From positions 188,064,564 to 188,128,563 of the forward strand of contig CM054112.1 in the NCBI GenBank assembly GCA_028673005.1: 64,000 nt of DNA, written 5' to 3'. Numbering within the stretch: the first letter of the stretch is position 1; each line of letters starts with the position of its first letter. The position numbers and the translations under genes are program-made. The notes under the pieces are model-generated. The model saw only the letters and a program-made list of their open reading frames with translations, ran no database searches and was not told the DNA's origin. Source of the stretch: Tanypteryx hageni. Lineage: Eukaryota > Arthropoda > Insecta > Odonata > Petaluridae. This document shows, one piece after another, positions 1 to 11,547 of this stretch.

Positions 1-34
1 ACGCGGTTCAATACTCACCTGTTTTGTCTCCCCT

Positions 35-60
35 TCTCTCTCTCTCTCTCTCTCTCTCTC
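35..60. repeat. (TC)n microsatellite
   Basis: Thirteen uninterrupted TC units. Confidence 0.95.
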
Positions 61-193
61 CCACTCTTTCCCTTCTTTTTCCCTCCTCCTTCTTCTCGGC
101 TGCCGACCGCCTCTCAGTTACCACTCCTCCTCTCCTGCTCTTTTTCCTCACCCCTTCTCTCTTTCAATCCTTTTGCCTTCCTTCTCTTATGAT

Positions 194-493
194 CAATGGT
201 GCCCAACCTACGACCCGCGAAGCTATCATGAAAAAGGTATCCGAAAAATTTAACACACAAATTCATACATTTCTATGCAAAATTTCATAATAATACTTTT
301 AATGTTGAAATGTTAACCATAAAAATCTTATTTAGAATTGATTTTCACTTATATGGCTCCTCAAAATATATAGGTAATTTCCAATTTAAAATCTAATCCG
401 GACCGCCGAAGAATTGGCAACTTCCAATGCGGCCCGCCGAGGGATTCGCAACCACCGATGTGGCCCGCCATGTAAAAAGGTTGGACATCACTG
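194..493. mobile_element. Non-autonomous hAT-like element, copy A
   Basis: It begins CAATGGTGCCCAACC and ends GGTTGGACATCACTG, an imperfect terminal inverted repeat of the hAT CAGTGGTNCCCAACC kind. Inside are repeated GCGGCCCGC-like blocks near both ends. The interior matches 24382-24660 (copy B) over most of its length. No convincing 8-bp target duplication could be found. It has no transposase. Confidence 0.65.
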
Positions 494-539
494 TCCTATA
501 TCATCTTTTGCTTTTCCATCCCACCTCTTCCTTCTACAC

Positions 540-1396
540 TAGAGTGACCAGACGTCCCGGAAATTCCAGGACTGTCCCGGATTTTGACTTAACGTCCCGT
601 TGTCCCGAAAAAGTTCTTCGGGACACCCATTTGTCCCGGATTTTTTATTTCTGCCTTACGAAATCTCCTTGCCATAAAAATTTCATACATGTGTTTAATC
701 GGAATCACATCATATTGGAAAATACAAAAATGGCTTATTATATCTTGTTATTATCGGTGGCATTCCTATTTTTCTGCGTTGAAATTCAAGAGCAGACTAT
801 AGAGATGAAGAAATTGTCTCTCTTTTGGTTTGTGTTTCAGGCACATAATGCACATGTAGAAAGAATATTTCGAAAACAAATTTGTATGATCTGACAAACA
901 AAACAGCCTTGACGTTAAACCAATCAATACCATTATATTATGTATGTTTAAATTAAATATGAAATTTCAATTTTTTTCCGATGATTAAAAACTATAAAAA
1001 TCTGAATGGGACAGGCAGGCGTGATTTAAATAAATTATTGAAAAATTATATAAATTTATATAAAATTAAATAAGCCATATAGTGTTATTTTATCATCTAT
1101 GCTACTTATATATATTTAAGTTTATTATTGGTTCTTAAAGTAATTGTTACCTATAAATCCTGATATACTATGTTGTAATATTTTTTACATATTCATTAAA
1201 TTGAAATTATTTGTTTATACATTGAACGAAATTGTGCTCTGTATTTGCGAAGCTTATTTACTTTTAATTTAAGTAAATATAATTAAAAAGATACGAAAAT
1301 TCAGGTTGTGCCGGATTTTTTCCGATTATGTCCCAGATTTTCTTGTTCAGATCTTGTTATGTCACGGTTTTGCCTCCTAAGAATCTGGTCACCCTA
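540..1396. mobile_element. Non-autonomous hAT element with exact 8-bp target duplication
   Basis: The left end reads TAGAGTGACCAGA and the right end TCTGGTCACCCTA, forming a 13-bp terminal inverted repeat with one mismatch. The flanks are identical: TTCTACAC at 532-539 and at 1397-1404. An 8-bp duplication and this terminus are typical of the hAT superfamily. Subterminal GTCCCGGATTTT-type repeats occur several times at the left end and again, in the same orientation, at the right end (about 1310-1380). The 857-bp body encodes no recognisable transposase. Confidence 0.92.
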
Positions 1397-1677
1397 TTCT
1401 ACACTAGGGGCCTCATACTCAAACTGAATGGGGACCTAATAGAAAACAAGTATATGGCGCGCTTCGTGTCATAATAATGAGCGAAACGTGAAAGCATATG
1501 CTTCTTAATGGTGTGCCTTTTAATTAAGAAACAGACTAACATGCGATTCCTAATTATTAATGATTTTATATTGTTTCGTATATCTTTGTTATTCCGTGAC
1601 CGTCTCGTCCACTCTCTCTCTCTCTCTCTACCATCTACTTATCTTAGAATCAAAATAATGAGAGTGCAGTATTTTTA
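1397..1677. other. Short unassigned stretch with (TC)n tract
   Basis: No gene or repeat family was recognised. It includes a (TC)n tract at about 1612-1629. Confidence 0.4.
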
Positions 1678-1860
1678 GGCTGGTTTCCAAAGGAAACAGC
1701 CTTATGAAATGGTCCTGTCTGTGTGTGTGCATGTGTGTGTCCTACTAACAACTTTTGCATCAACAGACCGATTTTCACGAAACTTGGTATGAGGCTATAT
1801 TTTATTTTGCTAAGATTGAAGTCCCGGATTCGATTCTAGGAACGGTTTTTCCCTTTTTGT
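1678..1860. repeat. Hairpin-ended dispersed repeat, copy 1
   Basis: It starts with a hairpin, GGCTGGTTTCC-AAA-GGAAACAGCC (one bulge), followed by CTTATGA, a GT-rich stretch and CCGATTTTCACGAAACTTGG. The same order of parts is seen at 2138-2260 and at 63187-63290 in this window. The right boundary is uncertain. Confidence 0.6.
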
Positions 1861-2137
1861 TTTACACAGGAAATCTCAAATCCATCGTGCAGAAATGTTT
1901 TCTTTAATACATTAAAATATCTTAAAATTTAAATATCGGAGCGAGGTTTGTACCGTTCTAAGGAGAAAATAATGTAAATTCTAACTCATATCGCTAAATT
2001 TTGATAATTGATCGTTTTTTCTTGAATTTACATTAAAACAGCGCGTTTTTACGTTTTAAATCGCATTTTATCGGATTGTAGCCATGGAGACGATTATTAC
2101 CGAACTCGGCTTGAACATAGACGAGTGAACAAATTGA

Positions 2138-2520
2138 TTATTAGCCTACTTTCCAAAAATTGGAAAGTAGTCTTATGAGATCGCGGTGTGTGTGTGTCCC
2201 CGCCTAACATCTTCTTCATGAATGAACCAATTTCAACTAAATTTAGTATATAGAATATACACAAATTAATGAACAAATTGACATATTTGGACCAAATCAA
2301 CGCAGCAGGTGCCACAATTGCATAGTTAAAAAATTCGGTATTTATGAATTTGGAAGGAATTGGCCCAACCGATTTCAACGAAATTTTGTATGAAGTAGAC
2401 AAGCAACATAAAATAACAAAATCAGAATGTTTATATAGATATATAAAGCAGGGCTGCCACAATACAAGGAATAAAAAAATATTTTTACACGTATTTGTGT
2501 TGAACTGTCCACATTAATTT
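2138..2520 (-). repeat. Hairpin-ended dispersed repeat with ~145-bp units, copy 2
   Basis: It begins with the hairpin CTACTTTCCAAAAATTGGAAAGTAG and then a (GT)n tract. Read on the minus strand, the rest contains the block GCCAATTCCTTCCAAATTC and the pair of alternating units (GTGGCAGCCCTGC and GTGGCACCTGC) that form the array at 21590-22450. This copy therefore holds about two units in the opposite orientation to that array. Confidence 0.65.
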
Positions 2521-2559
2521 TAACCAAATTTAATACTTATAATATACACATATCATCAT

Positions 2560-3785
2560 CATAGGTAGTCTGTCCGTAGACAGGTTCGTGATTATTCATG
2601 ATTAAACGTGGTTCTCCATATACTCCTATTTTCAGCTGTCCTCTTCATATCTTGATAACTCTCTTTCTTTTTTAAATCGTCTGTCAGCTGAAACCTTTTC
2701 CTACCTCTTTCCCTTTTCCCATCTAGTTTTCCTTCTAACACGTCTTTAATCATACTCTCTCTCTCTCCTCAGCTAATGTCAAACCCAGATTGCCTTCCTC
2801 TTTCTAATAGTCTGTATAATCATTCGCTTCTCTCCTACTCCTCGTAGCACTTCATCGTTTTTCATCTTATTTGTCCATTTTATCTTCAGCATTCTCCTCC
2901 AAGTCCCCATTTCAAAGCTTTCCAAGCATTTGATGTCATTTTTCCTTATCGTCCACGTTTCTGCCCCGTACTATACTCCATACATAGCATTTTATGAACT
3001 TCCCTCGGATATCTTCCCTTATATTCCCCGTAAGTAGGTGTTTCTTTCATCTGAAAGCCGCTTTTGCTTTTCCTATTCTGGTCCTGATCTCATCCGTACA
3101 TTTTGCTTCACTTGTTATGATGTTTCTAAGGTATTTATAGTCTGAAACTTGTTCTGAAGGCTTTCCTCCAATACTTATGTTCAGATTCTCTTCTTTGCCC
3201 GATATTCGAATGGCCTAGGATTTTTCTGTATTTATTTCTATACCGTATTTTCTACCTGTTATTACTAGTCTATTTGTCATTTTCTGGAGTTCCTCTTTCT
3301 TTCTTGCTAGAAGTACTTGATCATCCGCGTATTTTACGGTTCTTACTGTTCTTTACTGTTCCTCCAATTTTGAAATGCATTTCCAATCCTCTGTGATACC
3401 TCCTCTTTGTATTTGAATTTCGCTGGCTGTTATTTCCTGTTTTACACACTCGGCATACATTTTTCGTACATCTTCCTCTCTTAACTTTTCTGCTGGCCAT
3501 CTATTCACCTTCTTTTTCTGGAGTGACTTAAATTTCAAGTTGCACTTGGCCATGACCTGATTATGATCACTATCTATGTCTGCCCCCGGATAGCTCCTAC
3601 TGCCTTTTACTTGATTTCTACACCTGTGTCTGACAAGGATATAGCCTAATTGATATCTTCTCTTATCCCCAGGCATCTTCCAGGTATATATTCTTCTTGG
3701 TTGTTGTTGAAACCATGTGTTTATTATTACTAAGCCATGTCTTGAGCAGAATTCCACGAGGGCAGCTACAAAATATTTCCTAAAG
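2560..3785 (-). pseudogene. Truncated non-LTR retrotransposon (LINE), internally deleted
   Basis: Read on the minus strand, 3785-3353 encodes the end of an AP-type endonuclease: VEFCSRHGLVIINTWF, RRIYTWKMPGD and GADIDSDHNQVMAKC, continuing to a stop at 3353. Directly after it, 3345-3040 resumes in the reverse transcriptase at VKYADDQVLLARKKEELQ, which holds the YADD active-site box. It is followed by DYKYLRNIITSEAKCTDEIRTRIGKA with at least one frame disruption near 3215. The end (about 2560-2680) reads KRTAENRSIWRTTF and a TGATGATGAT-like tail. The segment between endonuclease and YADD box is missing and the 5' end is cut. It resembles insect RTE/CR1-like LINEs that databases label craniofacial development protein 2-like. 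It is not functional. Confidence 0.85.
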
Positions 3786-6239
3786 GCGACCGATACCGAA
3801 TATAATTTACGGAGAACAACGGGATAAATTCGGTGAAAACTGCGTTCAAAAAAATGAAACCAAATTCGACGAAGTGACTCGATAAAATCGGAACACGTTT
3901 TCGGTCCGGCGGCGTTGTAACTGACGAACCAATGACTTTAAAAAATAAAAGTAAAACAAGCAGCGGCGAGAGCGTGACATGTGATCGTGAAAACCATCGC
4001 GGCGGTGAGTAATAAACTTTCCCTTCTAAGAGATAATTACCTCGCGGTCACGTCATATCATTTATTCGCGGAAATCGCCTCCTTTTGCTTCAACTCCAAT
4101 CGACTTCGCGTGAGGAGGACGCGGGATTTGACGTGCGCCGACCCTTCGTCGCTCCGAGACCTTTCCTTCGATTCAACAGACAGTGGAATCAGAATACGAG
4201 GAGTTATTAAACGGACGCCTATATTCCGTTTGTTTTTTCTGCTGGTATTTAAGCTTAAATGCTTCCAGAAAGGCGGATGGCGGGAAACAAAGTGTACGGA
4301 AAATAGTTTAACAATGGGAAAGTATTATTAAGAGGACTTGGAGGGAAAGAGAAGATAATACAACTGATAAGAAAGAGGTAACCGAGCAGGATCGGATATT
4401 TTCTGAGGTAAGAATCCAATACTAAACTATCTACTGCCAATTTTTTATTATACATACCTAGTACAGACGGAGTTGTTTGTTTTTGACTCTCTCTGGTAAT
4501 CAGGTTCTTTTAGTACCAACTGTATGCGAATACCACTGATGATGGCTTCCTGGAAGCCGAAATGCTTGCGTGGTTTTTCATAACCATTTTATGGTTATTG
4601 GAGACACATGAGCAAGTACTTATTATGCCAACTTGATTTTTTAAATACTTCTGTGAAATATATTTGTAAGGCGAGCTCGATGACTATCTAATTAATTTTT
4701 ATCGCATTGATACATTTTTGCACCATCAGTATATGCCTGTGCACTCGCTTAAATAGGAATCGTAACTGAATGGCAAAAGAGATGGACTTGATATTTTCAG
4801 AAATACTTTCGTATGTTTTCCACGCAAACTTTTAATTTTACTGAGCTCTAGGAGGAGAGTGGGAGGGGGGATGAAAAATTACAGTTTTTTTCTTCCGACC
4901 GAATTTTTTTAGATAAAAAATTATAAATTTTGCATCCAGTCATCCGGCACAATTTTTCGAAATATCTTTTCTTCAGGGACTTGGTAAAAAATTGGATTAT
5001 ATTAATTTATTCGAGAGATTCGAAGTAATAAATGCATAGGTGAATAAAAAATATAGAAAAATTAATGAGTGGAAGAATTAAAGACGTGATCGAAGGAGAA
5101 AATTGAAAGTCAAAGAGGAAGGAAAATTTGTGTCAGGAAGGAAAAGGTTACAACTTACAGACGAATCATGAAGTACGGAGATAAATGAAGAAGGCTGTAA
5201 AGGACGGGGGAATGTGAAGCCGATGGAGTGGAGGTTGCATCTCATTGTCAGTCAATCTTCGACGATCTCTTAGTCCATCTCGATTTCATTCTACTCCTCT
5301 TTATCTGTCCCGAAAATAACTTCGCCGCGCATTCGCGCACATCGTTTCATAAGAAGATACGTTCTCCTTAGTCATAAATTAAAATTACCCTCCTGATCAT
5401 ACCTTTGGTAGGCCTAAGACGAAAAGGTTCTCTCACCAGTTGCCACCAGTTGTACTTTATGACTGGAAAAAATTTATAAGGCCTACGCGGAAGGAAATGG
5501 AAGCGTGAGAGAGTGGTTAAGAGAGGTTCGCTTGAGTAATATTACGCAAAAAAGGGGTCCCCAAGGCGAAAGAGAAGGGAAATGGGTGCGGAAGGATGAC
5601 GAGAGAGGAGGGGAGATAGGCATCTCGTCGCGAGCCATGTGCTCATTCCAAGCGTTGGCCCCGTTGCGCTCTGCAACCGAGCCTAACCGCGGAGTGCACG
5701 AGTCTGCATTATGCGGCCGCGTCACTCGGAAAGGGATCGTTGCTTGGTGTTATGGGCCCGCCAGTTAAAAGAAATGCGGCTCTCTCGTTACTTCGATTAC
5801 ATATACCGAAAATAGGCGGAGGGCGGCGCGGATGAAAATGGAGCGGCATTGAGTATCGAAACAATATTAACATGTTTAACCTTTAACTAATAAGTTGCGA
5901 TGAGCAAAGTTATAGTGTCAATAAAATTAGCAGAAGAGGCCGAGACTTCGTGGTATTCCATTGTCTTGAGAATATATACAGCGTTGTTAAAATAAAAACA
6001 AAATTAAAACATAAAGTTTAATATGACTTGGGCCTATTCCACATACAAAATATAACCTACGACTGGCTGATGGCGATTGTTCACCGAAACCGATCGTAAG
6101 TTATATATTGTATGGAGTATAAGCCCAAATCATATTAAAATTTGTGTTGTTTTAATTTTGTTTTATTTTGAAAACGCAGTATAATCTCAAGTTTATGGTG
6201 TCAAACTACCACGCTACTTTGACTTCCGATAATTTACAT
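3786..6239. other. Gene-free stretch
   Basis: No exon is supported. A GC-richer block at about 5480-5770 has open frames on both strands, but neither looks like a known protein. A hammerhead-like motif is at 4533-4573 (separate entry). Confidence 0.5.
4533..4573 (+). ncRNA. Degenerate hammerhead-ribozyme-like motif
   Basis: The order is ACC, then the core CTGATGA, a helix GGCTTC-CTG-GAAGCC, the core GAAA, a short helix ATGC-TT-GCGT, then GGT. This is the hammerhead plan (stem I, CUGANGA, stem II, GAA, stem III). There is one extra T before stem II, and the residue at the cleavage position would be G, which is not cleaved in known hammerheads, so activity is unlikely. Such motifs occur in Penelope-like elements of invertebrates. 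Confidence 0.35.
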
Positions 6240-6300
6240 CAGGGGTCCCCAAACCTTTTTACAAGTGGGTCACTTGGTCAATAAATTTTATGCTCGCGGG
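6240..6300. mobile_element. Single hAT-like terminus
   Basis: The sequence CAGGGGTCCCCAAACC followed by a GCGGGCC-type subterminal block is a typical hAT end. No matching opposite terminus was found downstream, so this is probably a truncated copy. Confidence 0.45.
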
Positions 6301-6720
6301 CCAGAGTATCAGCACGAAAAACTTTTTGAAAATATAGGCGCACAATATACAAATGTAGACTATTTTCGTATTAAAATGTGGTTTAGTGAATTGGGTAAAT
6401 TGCGATTTATCCGGGAAAATTTTCGACATCTCCAATCTAACTTTGATTTTTTCTGAATCGAATTCAGACATAAATGGAACTTAACTATTTTATCAAGTAG
6501 AAAATATACAGTCTTATTATTACTGGGGGCTAATAAGACCGCTGAGGAAGAGAGAGAAATGGGATGGGATAAAAGGGACAAAATCTCACACAATAGAAGC
6601 GTAAACATGACGAAATGGTTTTTTTTTCTAGTTTTTGTTACCTTTTTTGTTAGAGTTACTTTGAAATTTTCTTTAATTTTTTTGTTACATTCTTCAAAAA
6701 TAAAAAAATAAAGTTTCCCA

Positions 6721-6830
6721 ACACTAAGGTAGTTCAGTGGTAGAATATCCGCCCGGAAAGTGGAAGACCAGGGTTCGATTACCGGTCATAGCAGAATTTT
6801 TTTTGTTTCAAAGTTATCCCAGTTCTTGCG
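6721..6830 (+). repeat. tRNA-derived repeat (SINE-like), copy 1
   Basis: Positions 6721-6793 look like a tRNA: A-box-like GTTCAGTGGTAGAATA, anticodon-arm region TCCGCCCGGAAAGTGGA, and B-box GGTTCGATTAC, ending GTCATAGCA. The 5' acceptor strand does not pair with the 3' one, so it is not a working tRNA. A T-run and GTTTCAAAGTTATCCCA follow, as in the two arms of the palindrome at 44684-44858. Confidence 0.65.
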
Positions 6831-7058
6831 ACTTTTATAAAAATGTTAAATATAAAATTTTGCGTTGACCTGATTAATAGTTTTTGAGATAGAGCACCCA
6901 CAAAAAAGCTATCACACACACACACACAGACATCATGGAGAAAATGGTCATAACGTGTTCAGGGGACCTCAAAACGTATATTTCCGTTGAAATCTCGAAG
7001 TCGATTTTTTTCATGAAAACAATACTTTCCCCTATACTACGTATGGAGAAAGTAAAAA
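6831..7058. repeat. ~230-bp dispersed repeat with terminal hairpin, copy 1
   Basis: It matches 25061-25284 almost throughout: ACTTTTATAAAAATGTTAAA, GCGTTGACCTGATTAATAG, an (AC)n stretch, CGTGTTCAGGGGA and TTTTTTTCATGAAAACAATA. It ends in a hairpin, TACTTTCCCCTATAC then GTATGGAGAAAGTA. Two copies with the same ends define the unit. Confidence 0.75.
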
Positions 7059-10000
7059 ACAATAGCAGTCTGAGGCAATGCACTTCATTTACAACGTGTT
7101 CATAATTTCACCTCAGTGGTTAAAGGTAACTTATCCACGGATCTTACTAAAGTTGAAGTACGATATTTCATCAGAACTTTTACTATAAGTAGTGGTGTGC
7201 TTTTAAGCTTCGGCAACATATTATGCTCATCATTATGACGTGCGACGCGCTATTTATTTCATAAATTACTGTTCTGCCCCCAGGCATTGAAGAGTTTGAG
7301 ACCTCTCGCTTCCATAGCTCTCCTCCGATAGTTCGGCTTGGGAAAATGCTCCTTTCATTACATTAGGGTAACGCCGTCCGATGGTAGCTTACCGAGACTA
7401 ATCTTCAAAGCGCACAGTTTTGATGCCTTGGTTTTTCCAAGATTGAGCGTGACGGCTCTAGGGGAAAATGGGATCGCGTTGTTGCCGCATCTCCTCTGCG
7501 CAAGAGCACTTATAGCTCTTGTATCCCTTCCGGGATAACGAGAGACATTTGGCAATACCGATCCGTGGCCACTCAAAAAGGGAGTCCTCTGGTTGGTTGC
7601 CCTTGTATTTGAATTCCGCTTATTATCTCTCTTCACCGAATATTCAAGTCTCACATTAGAATTACGGGAACGTTTGATGTCGGAAATTATTTGATTGCTT
7701 GGATTTAAACTTGCCGCCCTTCAGTGGCGGCCACTGGTATAGGGCCATGGCCCTACAAAAACTCAAAGAAAGAAAAAAGCACTATAAATAATTGTTTTTG
7801 AATGGATTGATTTCATTTTTGAGTCTTGAATAAGTTTAATTTGTCGCGAAGCAGCACAATACTCCGGTCGCTCAGAGAATTTACGGGAGGAGTGGGCGGC
7901 GAGTTCCCCCACTCCAACGGGGCCACCGCCTAGCTGGCTCGGTCACAAGACGCGGAACGCGTGCGCACTGCATGCTTTTCTCCCCATCTCCTTCCCTCCC
8001 CCGCACTTGAGAATATCTACCGTTGGGGCCAAGTTCAGTTTGGTTCGGCTTGGCCAGGTGGGGTTATCTCGTATGGGAGAAATTGGTTCTAGGTATATGT
8101 GTGACGTCACGTTTAGTTCCATGTAAGCGATGCAATCCTTCTCAAAAATGCGGATGGCCTCTTATGAGGCCATGTGTGCTCTTATATTTCTTTAGCTAAA
8201 TGTGGGCCTATGCGGCCTGCGACAGTCCTTCTGTCACTTGGAATTCGTCAGTTGGCATTGGGCCGTCTAAGTGTGAGCAGCCGTTTCTGGTTCCTGTGTT
8301 TTTATCTTTTCCTGCGCAGATTTTAATTTTTCTAATCAAACTAATCAACTGATCATAAAAGTAGTCCGTCACCGGAGATGCACTCACATTTTCCTAACGC
8401 AGCGAATGTGCTAATGAAACGGAGTCATAACTCATCCACCCGCAAAGTATCCCGCGTTTGCGAAAGAGCATTTCCGTGAATAAATTTATTTTATCCTTTT
8501 TATTTTTCACAATTAACGAGTTCGCCGTGCGCTAGCTAGTTTCGTACCAACGCCGTCGCGACCACCGAGGCAAATGACCCCATAATTTCTCATTTTTTCT
8601 TAAATTCGCTTGACGTTCGTCCTTTTCCATCGGCCGCCTCCGGGTCGAAAACATCCTGTCATGCTGAAAATTTTTGGCGCGTTTGTTCGCGCGAGGTAAT
8701 ACATTGACCGCTACACGAACGTTATTGCGGCGTTGGTAATTTTAATTTCCTCGCGAAGAATTTATGTGCCGAGCTTTGCTTCCGGAGTCTCCGGTAGAAG
8801 CTTTTTCCCGCGAGCTATTTTTCGTTTTTATTTGGATTTAGTTCGTTTAAATCTCCATAAGTAGTAAAAGGCCAAATAAACTTATCTAGGTCATTTTATA
8901 AACGGTTGAAATTAATGAACGTAACGTTTTGAAGCAAATATAACACATGTAAGATGTCTTCACGCTCAGTAATCGCATGCATGAACCAACATCTTAAGTT
9001 TTCCTTGATGAAGTAATAATCAGGAATTTCATTTTTCCCATAATAAGTTACCATTTTTATACACTTACTAGTCGTACAACTACAAGCACATGAATGTTTT
9101 AATTAAAACGAACGATGCATCAAAATACAGCGTTGACTCTAAAAACCGAACAATACAGACATTTATACTGGTAGTTGTTGTACGGTCGAACACCAATGTA
9201 AGGGTCTTCTACCCATCTCGCCATTTTAAAAATAGACGCGTACACCCTGATACTGAAAAAACGTATTTCAATAGATAAAAAATGATTATAGATAAATGAA
9301 ACTAAATTAAAAACTGATTTGTGCGACTTCCTACGTGAAAAACACCTACCGAATTTTCAGTAATTTACTTAGTCTTAAGTAGGATTCTTGGAAGAGATGC
9401 GCCAACATAGTGAAATAATTTTTCTATCGCAATTCTCCTTCGTCAGTACAAACGTCCCTAAAATATTATATAATGTTATTCGTAATCGTTATACCATAAC
9501 ATATGATTCCGAAGTCATGCATGAAAGCTGAAGTAGGAAAAAATTATAATTTTTAGTATTTTCGCGTATCCCTTTAAAACTATGCGCGTACCCCTTGGGT
9601 TACGTGTACACAGGGTTGAAAACTCCTGCTCCAATGTACCGATGACACGAAGGCGGATGACCGCGCTTCAATTTGTAACTTTACATGCGTCATTATTTCT
9701 AATATGATGCAGTATATTTCTATAAATTTTATTTTTTCATCATCCTCTTCGACTCCGTGGAAGACAAGCATCGATTCCGTCGCCGGTCGATAAATAATTC
9801 TGGCAAAGAATAGATTTCCGCTTTTCTCGGCGAGACTCTTCACCGCAGAGTAGACTACGGCCTTTTGACCTGCTCCACTTGTTTGCAGTATCAAGACGCC
9901 TTCTAGACGCTTTCGGAATGAAATATAGCTTCCCGCAGATAAGGCGGTCGCAGGCGAGTCAGGGAATCCCTCCCGATTCCCATCGCTATGAAACTTCCCG

Positions 10001-11521
10001 GCAAATATCGTCCGAATACTCATTACACAAAAAGTAATCGGATTTCACAGCTTTACAACTATAAGGGTATTAATTCTCAAAACATAATATTTGCAATAAT
10101 AAATTAACGAGCGTCGGGTACCACGAAATTCAACTGCAAAATGAGATGATAAATTTCGTTCGGTTCTGAAAATTGACCGATAAAAAATTTCAATTTTTAA
10201 TGATTAGTAATGACGGAAATGCCGTACAAAGAACTTAAATATAATAGTCACGATGCCTGTTTAAGGAGGATAACTTGAAAAGAACAATGTTATAAAAGAA
10301 CTGGTTGATACGAACACCTCTGCGTATGCGGATCTGGCAGCTTAGTATTGGTATCATTTTATGTATTTACACAAAATTCATTTCAGTTAACTCGCTTATA
10401 TTAAGCTTACTGTTAGTGATAACTTTGCCAAAAGCGAGAAACTAAAGCTGTGCAACCTCTTTCTAGATTTTATATCAAAAGTCACATCCATCGTGGTATT
10501 ATACAAAATATCAACCATCCTTTCCTTGGCAGTGATTTTTAACTATAAAATACAGTTTGTCTTTGAGACATAAAGAAGTAAAACGAAAGAATTTCGAAAT
10601 TTTATGTAGTTTTTGTAAAATCGGTACTTATAAAAATGTAAATTTACGTTTTTTCATGGTTTGAGTTTCAATAAGGTGAAATTTATGTAGACTGGGAGAG
10701 ACACAGCATGATTACGGTTACAGGCAACATCGTGATTTTTCGGTTGACTTCCCCGTCAAACCCCCAGATGCGTTCCAGACAAAATATTTTTTATTCTTGA
10801 ATTTAGAATTCTTAGTTACTAAAATGTCTGTCATTGCAACTACAATATTGGATCAATTAGAAAACCGAAGCAACACTAATCGAACATGGAAGTATGTACA
10901 GTGCCATCTATTGTATGATACAAGAAAATTCAACTTTGGAATAAAAACAGAACCTCCCAACACCGTCAATAAAAAATTAAAAAATCCCCGTGATTTAAAC
11001 ATCTCCAGGAATATAATTAGGTAACAAAAATTTGAACGGTTAAGGGAAAAATACGAGCAAGTACAATAAATGTGGCCATGGCAATACTTTGAAAACAAAT
11101 CCTCGTTATGTAACGATTATGTATGAACCGCGAGAAAACGAATGCTACCGAACGTAGTTAATCCAAGTCACAGATTGAAGCATAGAACGGCTGTGCGTAG
11201 TGCACTTCCTCCTTATCGGTACACAAGGAGTCCTTCAAGTCTAAGTGGATATTTGTAAATATATTTTGAGTAACAAACAGCACGTTCGGTGACGTCATAT
11301 TAAGCCTCTCAAGAAATGCAGGCGATAGGAAAAATGCGTGATAAAGTGGACACACAAAGAATCCATGGGTAAACAAGACGGCCTTTGTGACCCCAAGAGC
11401 TATCGTAAACATTAGAGTTTGTTCGATCTGAGTTGTATGCATGTTATTTAGTTCGTTAAAGTGAACAGAATTTTCGACGAAAAGTAGTTATAAAATTCAA
11501 TTCATTCGTTAAAGCGAACAT
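7059..11521. other. Gene-free stretch with GC-richer islands
   Basis: No exon is supported. The block 7358-7660 is GC-richer and open on the minus strand for 98 codons without known similarity. At 7722 lies CAGTGGCGGCCACTGG, an isolated hAT-like end. Positions 7880-8050 are CpG-rich. A 147-codon minus-strand open frame at 9580-10023 has no recognised motif. Confidence 0.45.
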
Positions 11522-11547
11522 TCGTTCAACGAACGTTCGTTGAACGA
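11522..11547. repeat. Perfect 26-bp palindrome, probable transposon end
   Basis: The two half-sites are TCGTTCAACGAAC and its exact reverse complement. It is followed by GAGTTACCTG, so on the minus strand the sequence opens CAGGTAACTC, like a pogo/Tigger-type terminus. Further TTCGTTAAAGCGAAC repeats lie to the left. Confidence 0.6.

Noticed and set aside
427..894. 155-codon open frame (+)
   Set aside because: It crosses the right end of one hAT-like element, the target duplication and the left end of another. There is no protein-family resemblance.
6721..6793. Possible functional tRNA gene
   Set aside because: The acceptor strands do not pair, position 33 is not T, and the unit is followed by the same tail as other copies. 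It is a tRNA-derived repeat.
7358..7654. 98-codon open frame (-)
   Set aside because: Open in a GC-richer block but without any known domain, and the opposite strand is open too.
9580..10023. 147-codon open frame (-), one of the longest in the left part
   Set aside because: No motif or family recognised, no supporting splice partner, and a length possible by chance in a GC-balanced stretch. A protein search would settle it.
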